Notes: generated by a model from the sequence alone, not told the origin. A stretch of 64,000 nucleotides of DNA from CBDCWO01 sp965223405 (GCA_965223405.1 CBDCWO010000006.1:186001-250000), one strand, 5' to 3'; counted from the stretch's first letter, positions 42,601 through 48,050 are shown. Numbers and translations: made by a program.

Positions 42601-45600
42601 TCAATGTACTGCCTACTTTTTCCGAAACAATTACTGCTCAAATCTGTAGTGGACAAACCTATATGTTTAATGGCGATCAAATTTCAGCTGCTGGTGTGTA
42701 TACTGCAAATATGCTTGCTACTGGTGGGTGTGACTCAATAATCACATTAGATCTCCGAGTTGATGATGTACTTACAACTCAAATTGATGCTCAAATCTGT
42801 AGTGGACAAAGTTATGACTTTAATGGTTTACAAATAACTACCGCAGGTACATACATAGATTCTTTGACCTCTGCATCGGGATGTGATAGTATAGTTACCT
42901 TAAACCTTACTATTTCAGATGTAATTACTGAAGTAATTAATAAATCCATATGTCAAGGATCGTCTTATGAGTTTAATAATGAAACAATCCTAGTAGCCGG
43001 AACATACAGTGATACTCTTACTTCGGTTACAGGTTGTGATTCTGTTGTCATATTGAATCTTGAAGTCAAAGATGTGTTAACAGAAACTGTAGATCTCCAA
43101 CTGTGTCAAGGACAGAGCTTCCAATTTAACGGATCATCTTTAACCACTAGCGGGACTTATGTGGATACCATAGTTTCCAGTCTGGGCTGTGACTCTATTG
43201 TTACTCTTAATTTGACTGTGAACGATGTTCTTACCGATACACTCCGTGAGCAGATTTGTACTGGCAGTACCTTTGATTTCAATGGAAAATCTATTGGTAC
43301 TGCAGGGACATATGACGAGACATTTACCTCTACAAATGGATGTGACTCCGTGGTTACCCTGATACTTACCGTAAATGATGTCGTCACGACGGATCTAAAT
43401 GCTACAATATGCGCCGGACAGACTTATGACTTCAATGGACAGTCTCTGACGGACGCAGGTACATATAGTCAATCCCTGACTACCACGTCAGGATGTGATT
43501 CTATCATCAACCTTCAACTAGCAGTGACAGATGTTATTACAGAAAGTCAAAGTATTTCCATCTGTACAGGAGATTCCCTGTTTTTCAATGACCAATGGAT
43601 AAAATCCAGCGGCTCATATGCGGATACATTGACCTCAAGTAGTGGGTGTGATTCTATCATCACGCTCAATCTTCAAATAATTGAGGCCATTCTGACTACT
43701 GTAAATGAGCTTATTTGTCAGGGTCAATCGTATAGTTTCAACGGGATGCCAATTACAGAAGGAGGTACTTATTTAGATACCTTGAGTGCCGCATCGGGAT
43801 GTGATTCGATTATAACACTTAACCTTGAAATTGCACCTGTAATTCAGGATACGATTTACCAAACTGTTTGTGAAGGGACAACGGTTGAATTTAACAATCA
43901 GTCGATAGGAACCAGTGGAATTTATACAGAAAACCACGTAACCGTAAGTGGATGCGATTCCAACATTGTGTTGATCCTAACTGTGAATAATCAAATCACC
44001 ACGGATATGAGCGCCACAATTTGTGATGGGGAGAAATACGTGTTTGGCAACGACGAACTCACCTCTCCGGGTAGCTATTCCCAAACGCTCATTGCTGCAA
44101 ATGGTTGTGACTCCGTGATCAATCTGAGTCTTACTGTCTTGCCGACAATTTCGACTCCGATTGAAAGGCAAATATGTACAGGACAAACCTATAACTTCAA
44201 TGGTCAGATTCTCAGTACTAACGGTACTTATCGAGACACCTTGACCAGCCAAAGTGGATGTGATAGTGTACTGATTTTGACCCTGATCATTGATGACGTC
44301 ATAAGTGAAACAATTAATCAGGAGATTTGCGAAGACGAAATCTTGATATTTGATGGAGATACTTTAAAATCGAGTGGCACTTACCGGGATACGTTGCCAT
44401 CAGTTGCCGGATGTGATAGCATTGCAATACTTAATTTGGTAGTACACCCATTAGAAAGTTCGGATTTGACTGTTGAACTGTGTGAGGGAGAAACGTATTC
44501 ATTGGGAAATCAAGATTTTACCACATCAGGTAACTATGAAGTCGTATTCCAGACCATTCATGGTTGTGATAGCACTGTAAATCTAACGATTATCGTTAAT
44601 GCCAAATCATCAAGTGAAATCAATCAGTCCATCTGTTTAGGTGAAAAATATCTGTTTAATTCCGATGAACTAACCACCTCCGGCACCTATACTCAGATTC
44701 TTACAAATGCTGCAGGTTGTGATAGTACCATTACTTTACACCTTGAAGTATTACCAACATTTGAAACTGAGGAAGAACATATCATATGCGAGGGTGAGTC
44801 GGTTATTATTGATGGACAATCATACACCGCGGAAACAACTTTTACCAGTACATACACTGCGATAAATGGTTGCGATAGTACAGTAAATCATCAGGTAACC
44901 ATACTACCTGAAGTAAAATTAATGACTACGGATATCTCGATTTGTGCAGGTGAAAGTACTGTCTTATCAATCGATAATGAAGAGAATATTGATATAGTCT
45001 GGTCACCAGCTGAAAGCCTATCCTGTACCAATTGTGCAACTCCCCAAGCTACGCCAGAAGTTACGACTACTTATACGGTAAGTACGATTGGTTGTGCAGG
45101 AGATACCATTTCCGCTCAATTGACAGTAGAAGTTGTTGAGATGCCAGGACTTACACTTCCTCCCGATGGTGAGATCAAAAAGGGAGAATCCACCGAGCTT
45201 AATGCCAACATTCTAAATACCAATAGCGGTGTGAACTGGTACGATGATTCTGGGAATCTGGTTTGTGAAGATTGCAAAAAAGTGACGGTGAAACCAGACA
45301 AAACTACCACATATACGGCTGTTGCCATGAACGAACTAGGTTGTCAGGAAGAATTAAGTCTGATAGTCTATGTAGAAGATGATTGTGAATTGGAACTCAT
45401 TGAAATTGCCAATGCACTCACCCCCAATAACGATGGTTTCAATGATTACTTCGAGATCATAAACAATAGCATTTCGACCATTGATCGAATTCAGATATTC
45501 AATCGATGGGGTGAAATGGTATTTGAGTCAACCGACCTTTCTAACAAGTGGGATGGGACATTCCGAGGAAATAATGTGAATGCTGGAGTTTACGTCTATG

Positions 45601-45668
45601 TAGTTAGTGGAAGGTGTTCCGGTGGAGATCCTCTTTATATTTCCGGGAATGTAACCGTAATCAGGTAA
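27693..45668 (+). CDS. Giant T9SS-secreted HYR and 51-residue-repeat surface protein (5991 aa), type B sorting domain
   Basis: A continuous 5991-codon frame. Residues 1-26 form a signal peptide (cleavage near VLA|QPC). The N-terminal part (about 27-400) has Ig/PKD-like segments (YEWYSASGGG; YSWNFGAGASPG). HYR-like units of about 88 residues follow (about 400-3700), each built on DTTRPTFT, GDVTDEADNC and ITRTWSLVDDCGN and grouped in triads of 786 or 792 bp. An Ig-like linker leads to 38 tandem 51-residue modules (3809-5746, IC-GQ-Y...GCDSI..LNL). After two more beta domains comes a type B (gliding-motility-associated) C-terminal domain from about residue 5890: LTPNNDGFNDYF, IFNRWGEMVF, WDGTFRG, GVYVYVV. 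Export by T9SS is expected; adhesion or matrix building is inferred. The PorP/SprF gene directly downstream is the usual partner of type B substrates. Confidence 0.93.
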   Translation: MKGAKYALLIASLCFIFMISSDRVLAQPCSASTPSFTIDLTGSPSGTWSSPLVSRAGQCCTTVSPHRCIEFIVTLDPAAVGVILRKNGALAWGSGTVELNCMSPTSWGDVLCLNGVGPHRLTYCEPGSNAATYTIESVDGTIAPFLDVIGEGCSSDIDLITDGSIDYSTLTWTNTSGNDPGANYISGKTTSTPTFTGPAGTYTYDVCAQISAGTCTFTTFVCSEVTITVVPSITVTVPDGAFCTGGSYTATATVSPGGSYVYEWYSASGGGGTLLNSGFDITSHNYNTPGTKSVRVYDTLYGNCFEAIEDFIVTENPLPTAVINGPTEVCDGGTLTFTANNAGSGATYSWNFGAGASPGTASGIGPHSVTYNSCANNTVTLTVVRLGCTNMATHNLTPDVTPPTFTVPPNLTINCTVDYTDLSITGDVTDEMDNCSPGLDATYSDVIGLCVSRLQTITRTWSLTDACGNTTNQNQLIVLQDQDAPSFTEPPDITLTCNDDPNDLMLTGDVTDEADNCQPGPLDAYIESNVFTPYGCSGTGEIRRRWRLDDGCGNTTVKFQTIYIIDNTPPTMPCPNPGSYECISQVPAIITTLAAYEAAFGNVTDDCNVDPNSFTYAETSSGTCPTTITRTYTIADDCGNTSSCMQTITVLDVTDPTFTDPADITIFVDALCNYNADPSVTGDVTDENDNCAIGLNATYSDVTVPGTCQGETVITRTWSLVDDCGNSAPDLDQIITVQDTTSPTFTLPVDATIYADANCNYNSDPSITGDVSISNDNCAPALTSSYIDVTNPGSCEGEVIISRQWTVQDACMNISAVQVQTITVLDTISPTFSIPSDVTIYADANCNYNVGVGFTGDVTDEADNCTTVLDATFVDGPPVPGSCEGEWSITRTWSLVDDCGNAASNQFQTIFIEDTTRPTFTRPADITIFVDGACNYNADPSITGDVTDEADNCTTILDATYSDNVTPGTCPGNWTITRTWSLVDDCNNAANDQIQTITVEDNTIPTFTVPVDYTIYVDDNCNYNADPTVTGEVTVSSDNCSATITPSYTDATNPGSCEGQWIITRTWTVEDQCSNISAAINQTITVLDTTRPTFTIPADITLYADASCNYDVSVGFTGDVTDEADNCTTVLDATFVDGPPVPGACQGEWSITRTWSLVDDCGNAANNQFQTIFIEDTTRPTFTRPADITIYVDGACNYNADPSITGDVTDEADNCTTILNATYADNTVPGLCPGNWTITRTWSLVDDCGNAADDQDQTITVQDTTRPTFTVPVDFTIYADDNCNYDSDPTITGEVTVTSDNCSGTITPAYTDATNPGTCEGQWIITRTWTVSDPCSNISAAIDQTITVLDTTRPTFTIPADITLYADASCNYDISIGFTGDVTDEADNCTTVLDATFVDGPPVPGACQGEWSITRTWSLVDDCGNAANNQFQTIFIEDTIRPTFTRPADITIYVDGACNYNADPSITGDVTDEADNCTTILNATYADNTVPGLCPGNWTITRTWSLVDDCGNAANDQDQIITVQDTTRPTFTVPVDFTIYADDNCNYDSDPTVTGEVTVTSDNCSGTITPAYTDATNPGTCEGQWIITRTWTVSDPCSNISAAIDQTITVLDTTRPTFTVPGDITIYTDALCNYDVSVGFTGDVTDEADNCTTVLDATFVDGPPIAGACQGEWSITRTWSLVDDCGNVANDQFQTIFIEDTTRPTFTVPGDITIYADNNCNYDASIGITGDVTDEADNCTTILDATSTDVTANGTCEGEWIITRTWSLIDDCGNAANDQDQTITVQDTTRPTFTRPADITIYADATCAYDITVGNTGDVTDEADNCTSILDATFVDAPPTPGTCEGEWIITRTWSLIDGCLNAANDQIQTITVEDTTRPTFTVPGDITIYADANCNYDVSVGFTGDVTDEADNCTTILDATFVDGAPVAGTCVGEWIITRTWSLVDDCGNNANDQFQTITVEDTTRPTFTVPGDITIYADGACNYDASIGFTGDVTDEADNCTTILDATSVDGAPVPGSCEGEWIITRTWSLVDDCGNAANDQDQTITVQDTTRPTFTRPADITIYADDVCVYDIDVSNTGDVTDEADNCTTVLDATFVDGAPVAGACEGAWIITRTWSLVDDCLNAANDQFQTITVQDTTRPTFTAPGDVTIYADASCNYDITVGFTGDVTDEADNCTTVLDATFVDGAPVAGACEGEWTITRTWSLVDDCGNAANDQFQTITVEDTTRPTFTVPGDITIYADGACNYDASIGFTGDVTDEADNCTTILDATSVDGAPVPGSCEGEWIITRTWSLVDNCGNAANDQDQTITVQDTTRPTFTRPADITIYADDVCVYDIDVSNTGDVTDEADNCTTVLDATFVDGAPVAGACEGAWIITRTWSLVDDCLNAANDQFQTITVQDTTRPTFTAPGDVTIYADASCNYDITVGFTGDVTDEADNCTTVLDATFVDGVPVAGTCEGEWTITRTWSLVDDCGNAANDQFQTITVEDTTRPTFTVPGDITIYADGACNYDASIGFTGDVTDEADNCTTVLDATFVDGAPVAGSCEGEWIITRTWSLVDNCGNTTGDQDQTITVQDTTRPTFTRPADITIYADDVCVYDIDVSNTGDVTDEADNCTTVLDATFVDGVPVAGSCEGAWIITRTWSLVDDCLNAANDQIQTITVQDTTRPTFTAPGDITIYADADCNYDVSVGNTGDVTDEADNCTTVLDATFVDGAPVAGACEGEWTITRTWSLVDDCGNAANDQFQTITVEDTTRPTFTVPGDITIYADGACNYDASIGFTGDVTDEADNCTTVLDATFVDGAPVAGSCEGEWIITRTWSLVDNCGNTTGDQDQTITVQDTTRPTFTRPADITIYADDVCVYDIDVSNTGDVTDEADNCTTVLDATFVDGAPVAGSCEGAWIITRTWSLIDDCLNAANDQIQTITVQDTTRPTFTAPGDITIYADADCNYDVSVGNTGDVTDEADNCTTVLDATFVDGAPVAGTCEGEWTITRTWSLVDDCGNAANDQFQTITVEDTTRPTFTVPGDITIYADGACNYDASIGFTGDVTDEADNCTTVLDATFVNGAPVAGSCEGEWIITRTWSLVDNCGNTTGDQDQTITVQDTTRPTFTRPPDITIYADDVCVYDIDVSNTGDVTDEADNCTTVLDATFVDGAPVAGACEGEWIITRTWSLIDDCLNAANDQIQTITVQDTTRPTFTAPGDITIYADADCNYDVSVGNTGDVTDEADNCTTVLDATFVDDAPVPGSCEGEFTITRTWSLVDDCGNAAPDLIQFITVEDTISPTFTAPGDITVYFDAGCGHDISTSVTGDVTDENDNCTTSLDATFTDVTVPGSCGNELYVTRTWSLIDNCGNLAGEQIQNIVVTDTTSPILVCPPNVTMDCPADTTIFNTGTATASDNCLAVTITYSDDVTPGGCYGAFTVARTWSAVDECGITTTCIQTIEVIDVTDPTFTVPADITIACDQDPTDLTLVGDVTDESDGCSTSLDATYSDNSVIGCNGSGVITRTWTLIDECGNTTVQVQTITILDDQNPQISCPSSIEAVCSIAEIPPYTDLTDFLNNGGTVSDNCGIDPFSFALLTEVSDGNSCPEVIVRTYIISDLCGNITSCNQVITINDTINPVINNAPGDVTVVCDAIPDVPILNVDITASDNCSTPTFTFSEITLTGICENTFSIERTWTAIDDCGNTTSTSQLITVIDCQPEVSVTASANPICEGGSTILTAIVNNNYSTPVYQWQFSDDGINFNDISGATSTVLNITSASIWDQGFYRIVISDNAGNLGNPDCNTLSETLYLTINQTAVTVLDETICQGDSYTVGTQTFSSSGSYTIVLLTSEGCDSVVDLNLTVLPPIEITLNEIICEGESYAVGSSVYTTSGSYTDHLITAGGCDSIVNLNLEVKPNIIYNIDTSICAGESITIGGQTFSTTDNYVINLATIFGCDSIINLNLNVIEPVIENITAQICDGQTYLTGGQTFNTTGTYTINTIASSGCDSIIELDLTVDNTIYNTIGRTICDGDTYSFGNTSYSTSGTYIHTFQSSAGCDSVVTLNLDVVEQIFVTLNETICDGESFEVGSQSFDQSGTYIVSMTSSGGCDSTVTLNLTVAPVYDMTSTQNICQGDFVSIGGQTFNQTGIYDINLTTSQGCDSIIHLDLTVHPVSSQTLPFTMCEGETFYGVQGQYTQTGIYTETFQSSVGCDSIIVYDITVNPVYDISVNHQICQGESYSVGNNSYSTTGMYIDTLQSAKGCDSIVRLDLAVLQQLTTDISAQICQGDSYTLGTSTYNSSGTYTETFISQAGCDSVVTLTLDVLENLTTDISTTICSGEIYVLGSQSLTSTGTYSETFTSNSGCDSIVTVDLTVLNVISTTITETICSGNTYFFNNQNLSSTGTYKDTLVAAAGCDSIVTLQLSVLPAKQKELNVQICDGSSYDFNGETITTSGVYMDTLPSANGCDSIITLQLQVLPVITETLDIQICLGQTFYFNNQDLNVTGTYFDTTQTSDGCDSITTLNLQVLPALSGTDNIQICLGQTYMFNNQELDVTGTYYDTVLTSGGCDSIITLNLEVLPVLTGEENVQICQGQSYFFNNQNLNTTGTYYDTLLTPGGCDSIATLNLEILPVLTGSETVQICLGQTYNFNNQDLDVAGTYYDTVVTSGGCDSIITLNLEILPVLTGSETVQICLGQTYNFNNQNLDAAGTYYDTVVTGGGCDSIITLNLEILPVLSGSESIQICQGQVYTFNNQDLNASGTYLDTLQTTAGCDSIVTLTLLVLDVLQSTDSVQICEGQTYTFDGNSLNTSGTYTGTFQTSYGCDSVVTLVLEVLPELTTNINQQICDGQTYLFDGNDLNTTGTYTATFSTSAGCDSIVTLNLSVVPTLTETLNITLCEGESYDFSGSSRTTSGTYIDSLISSSGCDSIVTLNLTINENSHHEFTIDICAGETYEFINETLSIEGQYIDTITAANGCDSIITLNLNVLPTFSETITAQICSGQTYMFNGDQISAAGVYTANMLATGGCDSIITLDLRVDDVLTTQIDAQICSGQSYDFNGLQITTAGTYIDSLTSASGCDSIVTLNLTISDVITEVINKSICQGSSYEFNNETILVAGTYSDTLTSVTGCDSVVILNLEVKDVLTETVDLQLCQGQSFQFNGSSLTTSGTYVDTIVSSLGCDSIVTLNLTVNDVLTDTLREQICTGSTFDFNGKSIGTAGTYDETFTSTNGCDSVVTLILTVNDVVTTDLNATICAGQTYDFNGQSLTDAGTYSQSLTTTSGCDSIINLQLAVTDVITESQSISICTGDSLFFNDQWIKSSGSYADTLTSSSGCDSIITLNLQIIEAILTTVNELICQGQSYSFNGMPITEGGTYLDTLSAASGCDSIITLNLEIAPVIQDTIYQTVCEGTTVEFNNQSIGTSGIYTENHVTVSGCDSNIVLILTVNNQITTDMSATICDGEKYVFGNDELTSPGSYSQTLIAANGCDSVINLSLTVLPTISTPIERQICTGQTYNFNGQILSTNGTYRDTLTSQSGCDSVLILTLIIDDVISETINQEICEDEILIFDGDTLKSSGTYRDTLPSVAGCDSIAILNLVVHPLESSDLTVELCEGETYSLGNQDFTTSGNYEVVFQTIHGCDSTVNLTIIVNAKSSSEINQSICLGEKYLFNSDELTTSGTYTQILTNAAGCDSTITLHLEVLPTFETEEEHIICEGESVIIDGQSYTAETTFTSTYTAINGCDSTVNHQVTILPEVKLMTTDISICAGESTVLSIDNEENIDIVWSPAESLSCTNCATPQATPEVTTTYTVSTIGCAGDTISAQLTVEVVEMPGLTLPPDGEIKKGESTELNANILNTNSGVNWYDDSGNLVCEDCKKVTVKPDKTTTYTAVAMNELGCQEELSLIVYVEDDCELELIEIANALTPNNDGFNDYFEIINNSISTIDRIQIFNRWGEMVFESTDLSNKWDGTFRGNNVNAGVYVYVVSGRCSGGDPLYISGNVTVIR
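30168..32525 (+). repeat. Three tandem 786-bp HYR triads
   Basis: Units of 786 bp (262 residues, three HYR modules) start at 30168, 30954 and 31740. The second and third are very similar in DNA; the first is more diverged. Each triad combines a -VGFTGDVTDEADNC- module, a -CNYNADPSITGDVT- module and a module with the -CNYDSDPTITGEVT- type core. Confidence 0.85.
33051..37540 (+). repeat. 792-bp HYR triads, five complete and one partial
   Basis: Triads of exactly 792 bp (3 x 88 residues) begin at 33051, 33843, 34635, 35427, 36219 and 37011; the last is complete for two modules and then diverges near 37500. The first module of copies 2-6 carries ADDVCVYDIDVSNTG, the second ADxxCNYD-VG(F/N)TG, the third ADGACNYDASIGFTG. 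The TCTGTG landmark recurs at 33901, 34693, 35485, 36277 and 37069, confirming the period. The first copy is the most diverged. Confidence 0.92.
39117..44930 (+). repeat. 38 tandem 153-bp (51-residue) modules
   Basis: Thirty-eight consecutive modules run from the Glu codon at 39117 to 44930, and 38 x 153 = 5814 bp matches the span exactly, so there is no net indel. The consensus is xxICxGQxYxFNGxxLxTSGTYxDTLxSxxGCDSIxTLNL plus a 9-11-residue linker. Two cysteines (IC and GC) are almost invariant. DNA identity between copies is low except for neighbours such as modules 16-18, so this array is older than the one in giant 1. The fold is probably a small beta sandwich; I do not recognise a named family. 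Confidence 0.93.
45390..45668 (+). other. T9SS type B C-terminal sorting domain of giant protein 2
   Basis: The last roughly 95 residues contain the CHU_C/gliding-motility C-terminal pattern: NALTPNNDGFNDYFEI, RIQIFNRWGEMVFES, WDGTFRGNNVNAGVYVYVV. Type B domains are typical of SprB-like adhesins whose export depends on a cognate SprF/PorP protein. Confidence 0.92.
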
Positions 45669-45716
45669 AGGAAACGGCTCCTTGACCTAAGAGATTGAAC
45701 TTTAAAAGATTCTATT

Positions 45717-46772
45717 ATGGGCAAATTTTACACAAAATTGCTATGCCTAATCTGGATGTGCATGTCCATAGGCATTGTATCAGGGATAAGTCAGGATAAT
45801 CACTTTTCCCATATTCATGCATCACCAACCTTTCTAAATCCAGCGATGGTCGGTTTAATAAATGAAGACCTTCGCATGATAGCCAATTACAAAAGCCAAT
45901 GGCAAACTTTCGACAAAGGATTCCAAACTTTAGTGGCATCTGGTGATATGAAAGCCTTCAGAGGAGTAGGTCTTCAAGATGACATTGGGGTTGGATTGCA
46001 AATTATATCGGATAAAGCCGGTGATTTAAGCTATCAAACAATGGATGTGTCCCTAACATTTTCATACCTAAAAGCTTTAAACAGAGAAGGTGATCATATT
46101 CTCTCAGCCGGGATTCGAACCGGGTTAATTCAAAACCGGTTTGATCCTAGCAAGTTGAAACTATTTGAACAAGATCCGGCTATAAACGGAGAATCCTTTT
46201 CTTCAAATATTTCCTATATGGATATTTCGGCAGGTGTGGGTTATTTTATTCCCCTATCGCGTCGAAATTCCATGTACGTTGGAGTTGGAGCTTTCCATCT
46301 AAACCGAGCTTTTGTCTCCTTCATCAAAGAATATGAAAACCTGGACGAAAGTCTGTACTTGTTTCCAAGAATTGTTCTACACGGTGGTGCAAATCTTAGA
46401 ATCAATGAATTTTTAACTATTAAACCAAGTGCAATTTTTGTAGATCAAGGCCCTCACCGGGAGTTCAACGCGGGTTCCTTTTTCCGTATTTCTAAAGAGG
46501 TAAAATCCTACTTAAGACCTTTGTGGGCTATCTACGCCGGTGCTTGGGTTCGATGGTCAGCCGGATCGGATGGATTTCATAAAGACGCCATTATTGCCGC
46601 AATACGCTATGATTGGAAAAATACAGTAGTTTCTTTGTCTTTTGACGTGAATATTTCGGACCTGGCCAAGGTAAGTAATAGCCTTGGTGGTCCGGAATTG
46701 TCATTAATTCAGTATTTGGACTTTGATCGACCAGAAAGAAGAAGAAGCAAAGTAAAATGTCCTGCTTTCTGA
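45717..46772 (+). CDS. PorP/SprF-family T9SS membrane protein
   Basis: A 351-residue outer-membrane protein with a signal peptide (residues 1-25) and the family opening HFSHIHASPTFLNPAMVG, where the xxNPAxxG motif is diagnostic of PorP/SprF. The rest is alternating beta strands with Gly/aromatic ends (VGLQIISDKAGDLSYQTMDVSLTFSYLKAL; ISAGVGYFIPLSRRNSMYVGVGAF, shown here only as region labels at about 80-200), ending RSKVKCPAF. Known members act with a specific type B T9SS substrate; SprF is needed for export of the gliding adhesin SprB in Flavobacterium johnsoniae. It starts 48 bp after the giant 2 stop, on the same strand, and probably shares its transcript. A strong terminator follows at 46817-46860. 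Confidence 0.9.
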   Translation: MGKFYTKLLCLIWMCMSIGIVSGISQDNHFSHIHASPTFLNPAMVGLINEDLRMIANYKSQWQTFDKGFQTLVASGDMKAFRGVGLQDDIGVGLQIISDKAGDLSYQTMDVSLTFSYLKALNREGDHILSAGIRTGLIQNRFDPSKLKLFEQDPAINGESFSSNISYMDISAGVGYFIPLSRRNSMYVGVGAFHLNRAFVSFIKEYENLDESLYLFPRIVLHGGANLRINEFLTIKPSAIFVDQGPHREFNAGSFFRISKEVKSYLRPLWAIYAGAWVRWSAGSDGFHKDAIIAAIRYDWKNTVVSLSFDVNISDLAKVSNSLGGPELSLIQYLDFDRPERRRSKVKCPAF

Positions 46773-46816
46773 TTGAAATTAAAGCCCTTTGAATCTTTGG
46801 TAACCCATTTATTTAG

Positions 46817-46860
46817 AAATACCAAGGCAAAATCGTCCTTGGTATTTCTTATTTTATTTT
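46817..46860 (+). terminator. Rho-independent terminator of giant 2 / PorP unit
   Basis: A perfect 11-bp stem (AAATACCAAGG/CCTTGGTATTT) with a 9-base loop is followed by CTTATTTTATTTT. It lies 44 bp after the PorP/SprF stop codon. Confidence 0.8.
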
Positions 46861-46900
46861 AAGGTAGAATAGAAATAAAAAGACTGAGGTGTTCGAATCA

Positions 46901-46939
46901 AAAAAAAACCGACATGCCAAGACAATAGTTCTTGGCATG
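46901..46939 (-). terminator. Rho-independent terminator for the minus-strand operon
   Basis: Read on the minus strand, a 10-bp perfect stem (CATGCCAAGA/TCTTGGCATG, 7-base loop) is followed by GTCGG and a run of eight or more T. It would stop transcripts from the LytTR regulator operon, although it lies about 365 bp beyond the coding end. Confidence 0.65.
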
Positions 46940-47008
46940 CCGGATTAAATCATATTATCTGAACATCATTGTTCAGAAAGATTAAGGATAAAGGATTGAT
47001 ATCTTCAA

Positions 47009-47030
47009 TTCCAATTTTTTAAAATTGGAA
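47009..47030. repeat. Perfect palindrome TTCCAATTTT-TT-AAAATTGGAA
   Basis: Ten-base arms with a two-base centre. No T-tract follows directly on either strand, so it may be a protein-binding site or an mRNA 3'-end structure rather than a terminator. Confidence 0.5.
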
Positions 47031-47042
47031 ATTCTTTTCAAA

Positions 47043-47073
47043 AAAAGGAATCCAGATACTCCAGATTCCTTTT
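47043..47073. terminator. Bidirectional hairpin AAAAGGAATC/GATTCCTTTT
   Basis: Ten-base arms with an 11-base loop, flanked by an A run on the left and ending in TTTT on the right, so it could end transcripts in either direction. It is the first hairpin a transcript from the LytTR gene would meet. Confidence 0.5.
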
Positions 47074-47303
47074 GTCACTTCTTAACCTCTTAGGTTTAAA
47101 TTACATCTTGGTATTTTCTTCAGAAAATAATCATTAAAACAGTACAACAGTACAATAAATTGGTTCTGATAATTTTTCAGCTACTTTTGCTGCCTAGGTT
47201 AAAGAGTGATTCTTAGTATCTTTGGTAATGTAAATATGTAAAAAACATTAATGGGTGGATAGTGGCATTGGAGCAACGGGCATTTAGATCAAACCATCGT
47301 TCG

Positions 47304-48050
47304 TTATACACGGGTAAGCATTTTTAAAAAATCAGCTTTTTTCCTTTTTGCTACTGGTACGCTTGAGCCATCAACCATTATCAAAGTGCCTTCGCGATTG
47401 TATTTACTGATGTGATTGAGATTGACTAGGTGTGACTTATGAGTGGGATAAAAATTAAATTTCTCTAACAACCTTTTGAATTCTCCAATATTATACGAAC
47501 TCAGCATTTTCTCACCGGAAATAAGGTACACATTCGTGTATTTCTGATCTCCTTCACACCTTAAAATATCCTGAATCGAAATAAAATCCAATCCCTCAGT
47601 AGTCGGAATTCCGATACGATTTTGATAACTTCCTGGATTCATGAGATTGTCAAGTAAAAACTGGATCCGGAAGTTTTCTTTTTTCTCTTGTATTCTTTCG
47701 ATGGCGTTCTGCACCGCATTGTTCAACATTTCATCATCTATAGGTTTAAGTACATATCCAATGGCACAGGTTTGAATCGCATCAATTGCATATTCATCAA
47801 ATCCGGTTACAAAAATAACCTCAAATTCAGGTCTGGGAAATTTTTTAATTAAATCAAAACCACTTTCTCCCGGCATGGCAATATCTAAAAAGACCAACTC
47901 TGGATTTTTTTCACGAATCAATGATTCTGCTGTTTCCGCATTGTTGGCTTCCCCTACCACTTCCAACTCAGGGAACATATTCAAAACCTTTTCCGAGAGA
48001 AGCAGGCGCGGTAATTGTTCGTCGTCTACGATTATGGTTTTTATAGTCAT
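47304..48050 (-). CDS. LytTR-family response regulator
   Basis: A 248-residue regulator. Residues 1-120 form a receiver domain with acidic pocket Asp9/Asp10, phospho-acceptor Asp56 in LVFLDIAMP, Thr82 in FVTGFDEYA and Lys102 in YVLKPID. After a linker, residues about 145-248 match the LytTR DNA-binding domain (LRCEGDQKYTNVYL, FYPTHKSHLVNLNHI, VPVAKRKK). Proteins of this type bind direct-repeat promoter sites and are switched by a LytS-type kinase. That kinase is encoded immediately upstream with a 12-bp gap, so the two form an operon. Targets cannot be read from the sequence; the nearby giant genes are possible but unproven. Confidence 0.93.
   Translation of the reverse strand: MTIKTIIVDDEQLPRLLLSEKVLNMFPELEVVGEANNAETAESLIREKNPELVFLDIAMPGESGFDLIKKFPRPEFEVIFVTGFDEYAIDAIQTCAIGYVLKPIDDEMLNNAVQNAIERIQEKKENFRIQFLLDNLMNPGSYQNRIGIPTTEGLDFISIQDILRCEGDQKYTNVYLISGEKMLSSYNIGEFKRLLEKFNFYPTHKSHLVNLNHISKYNREGTLIMVDGSSVPVAKRKKADFLKMLTRV

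Larger units (their letters stand above)
46773..47303. other. Convergent intergenic region with four hairpins
   Basis: No gene is seen in these 531 bp between the ends of the PorP/SprF gene (plus) and the LytTR regulator (minus). It holds four perfect inverted repeats in 260 bp: 46817-46847, 46913-46939, 47009-47030 and 47043-47073. The first two have T-tracts suited to the plus and minus strands respectively; the last two are bordered by A and T runs. Confidence 0.7.
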
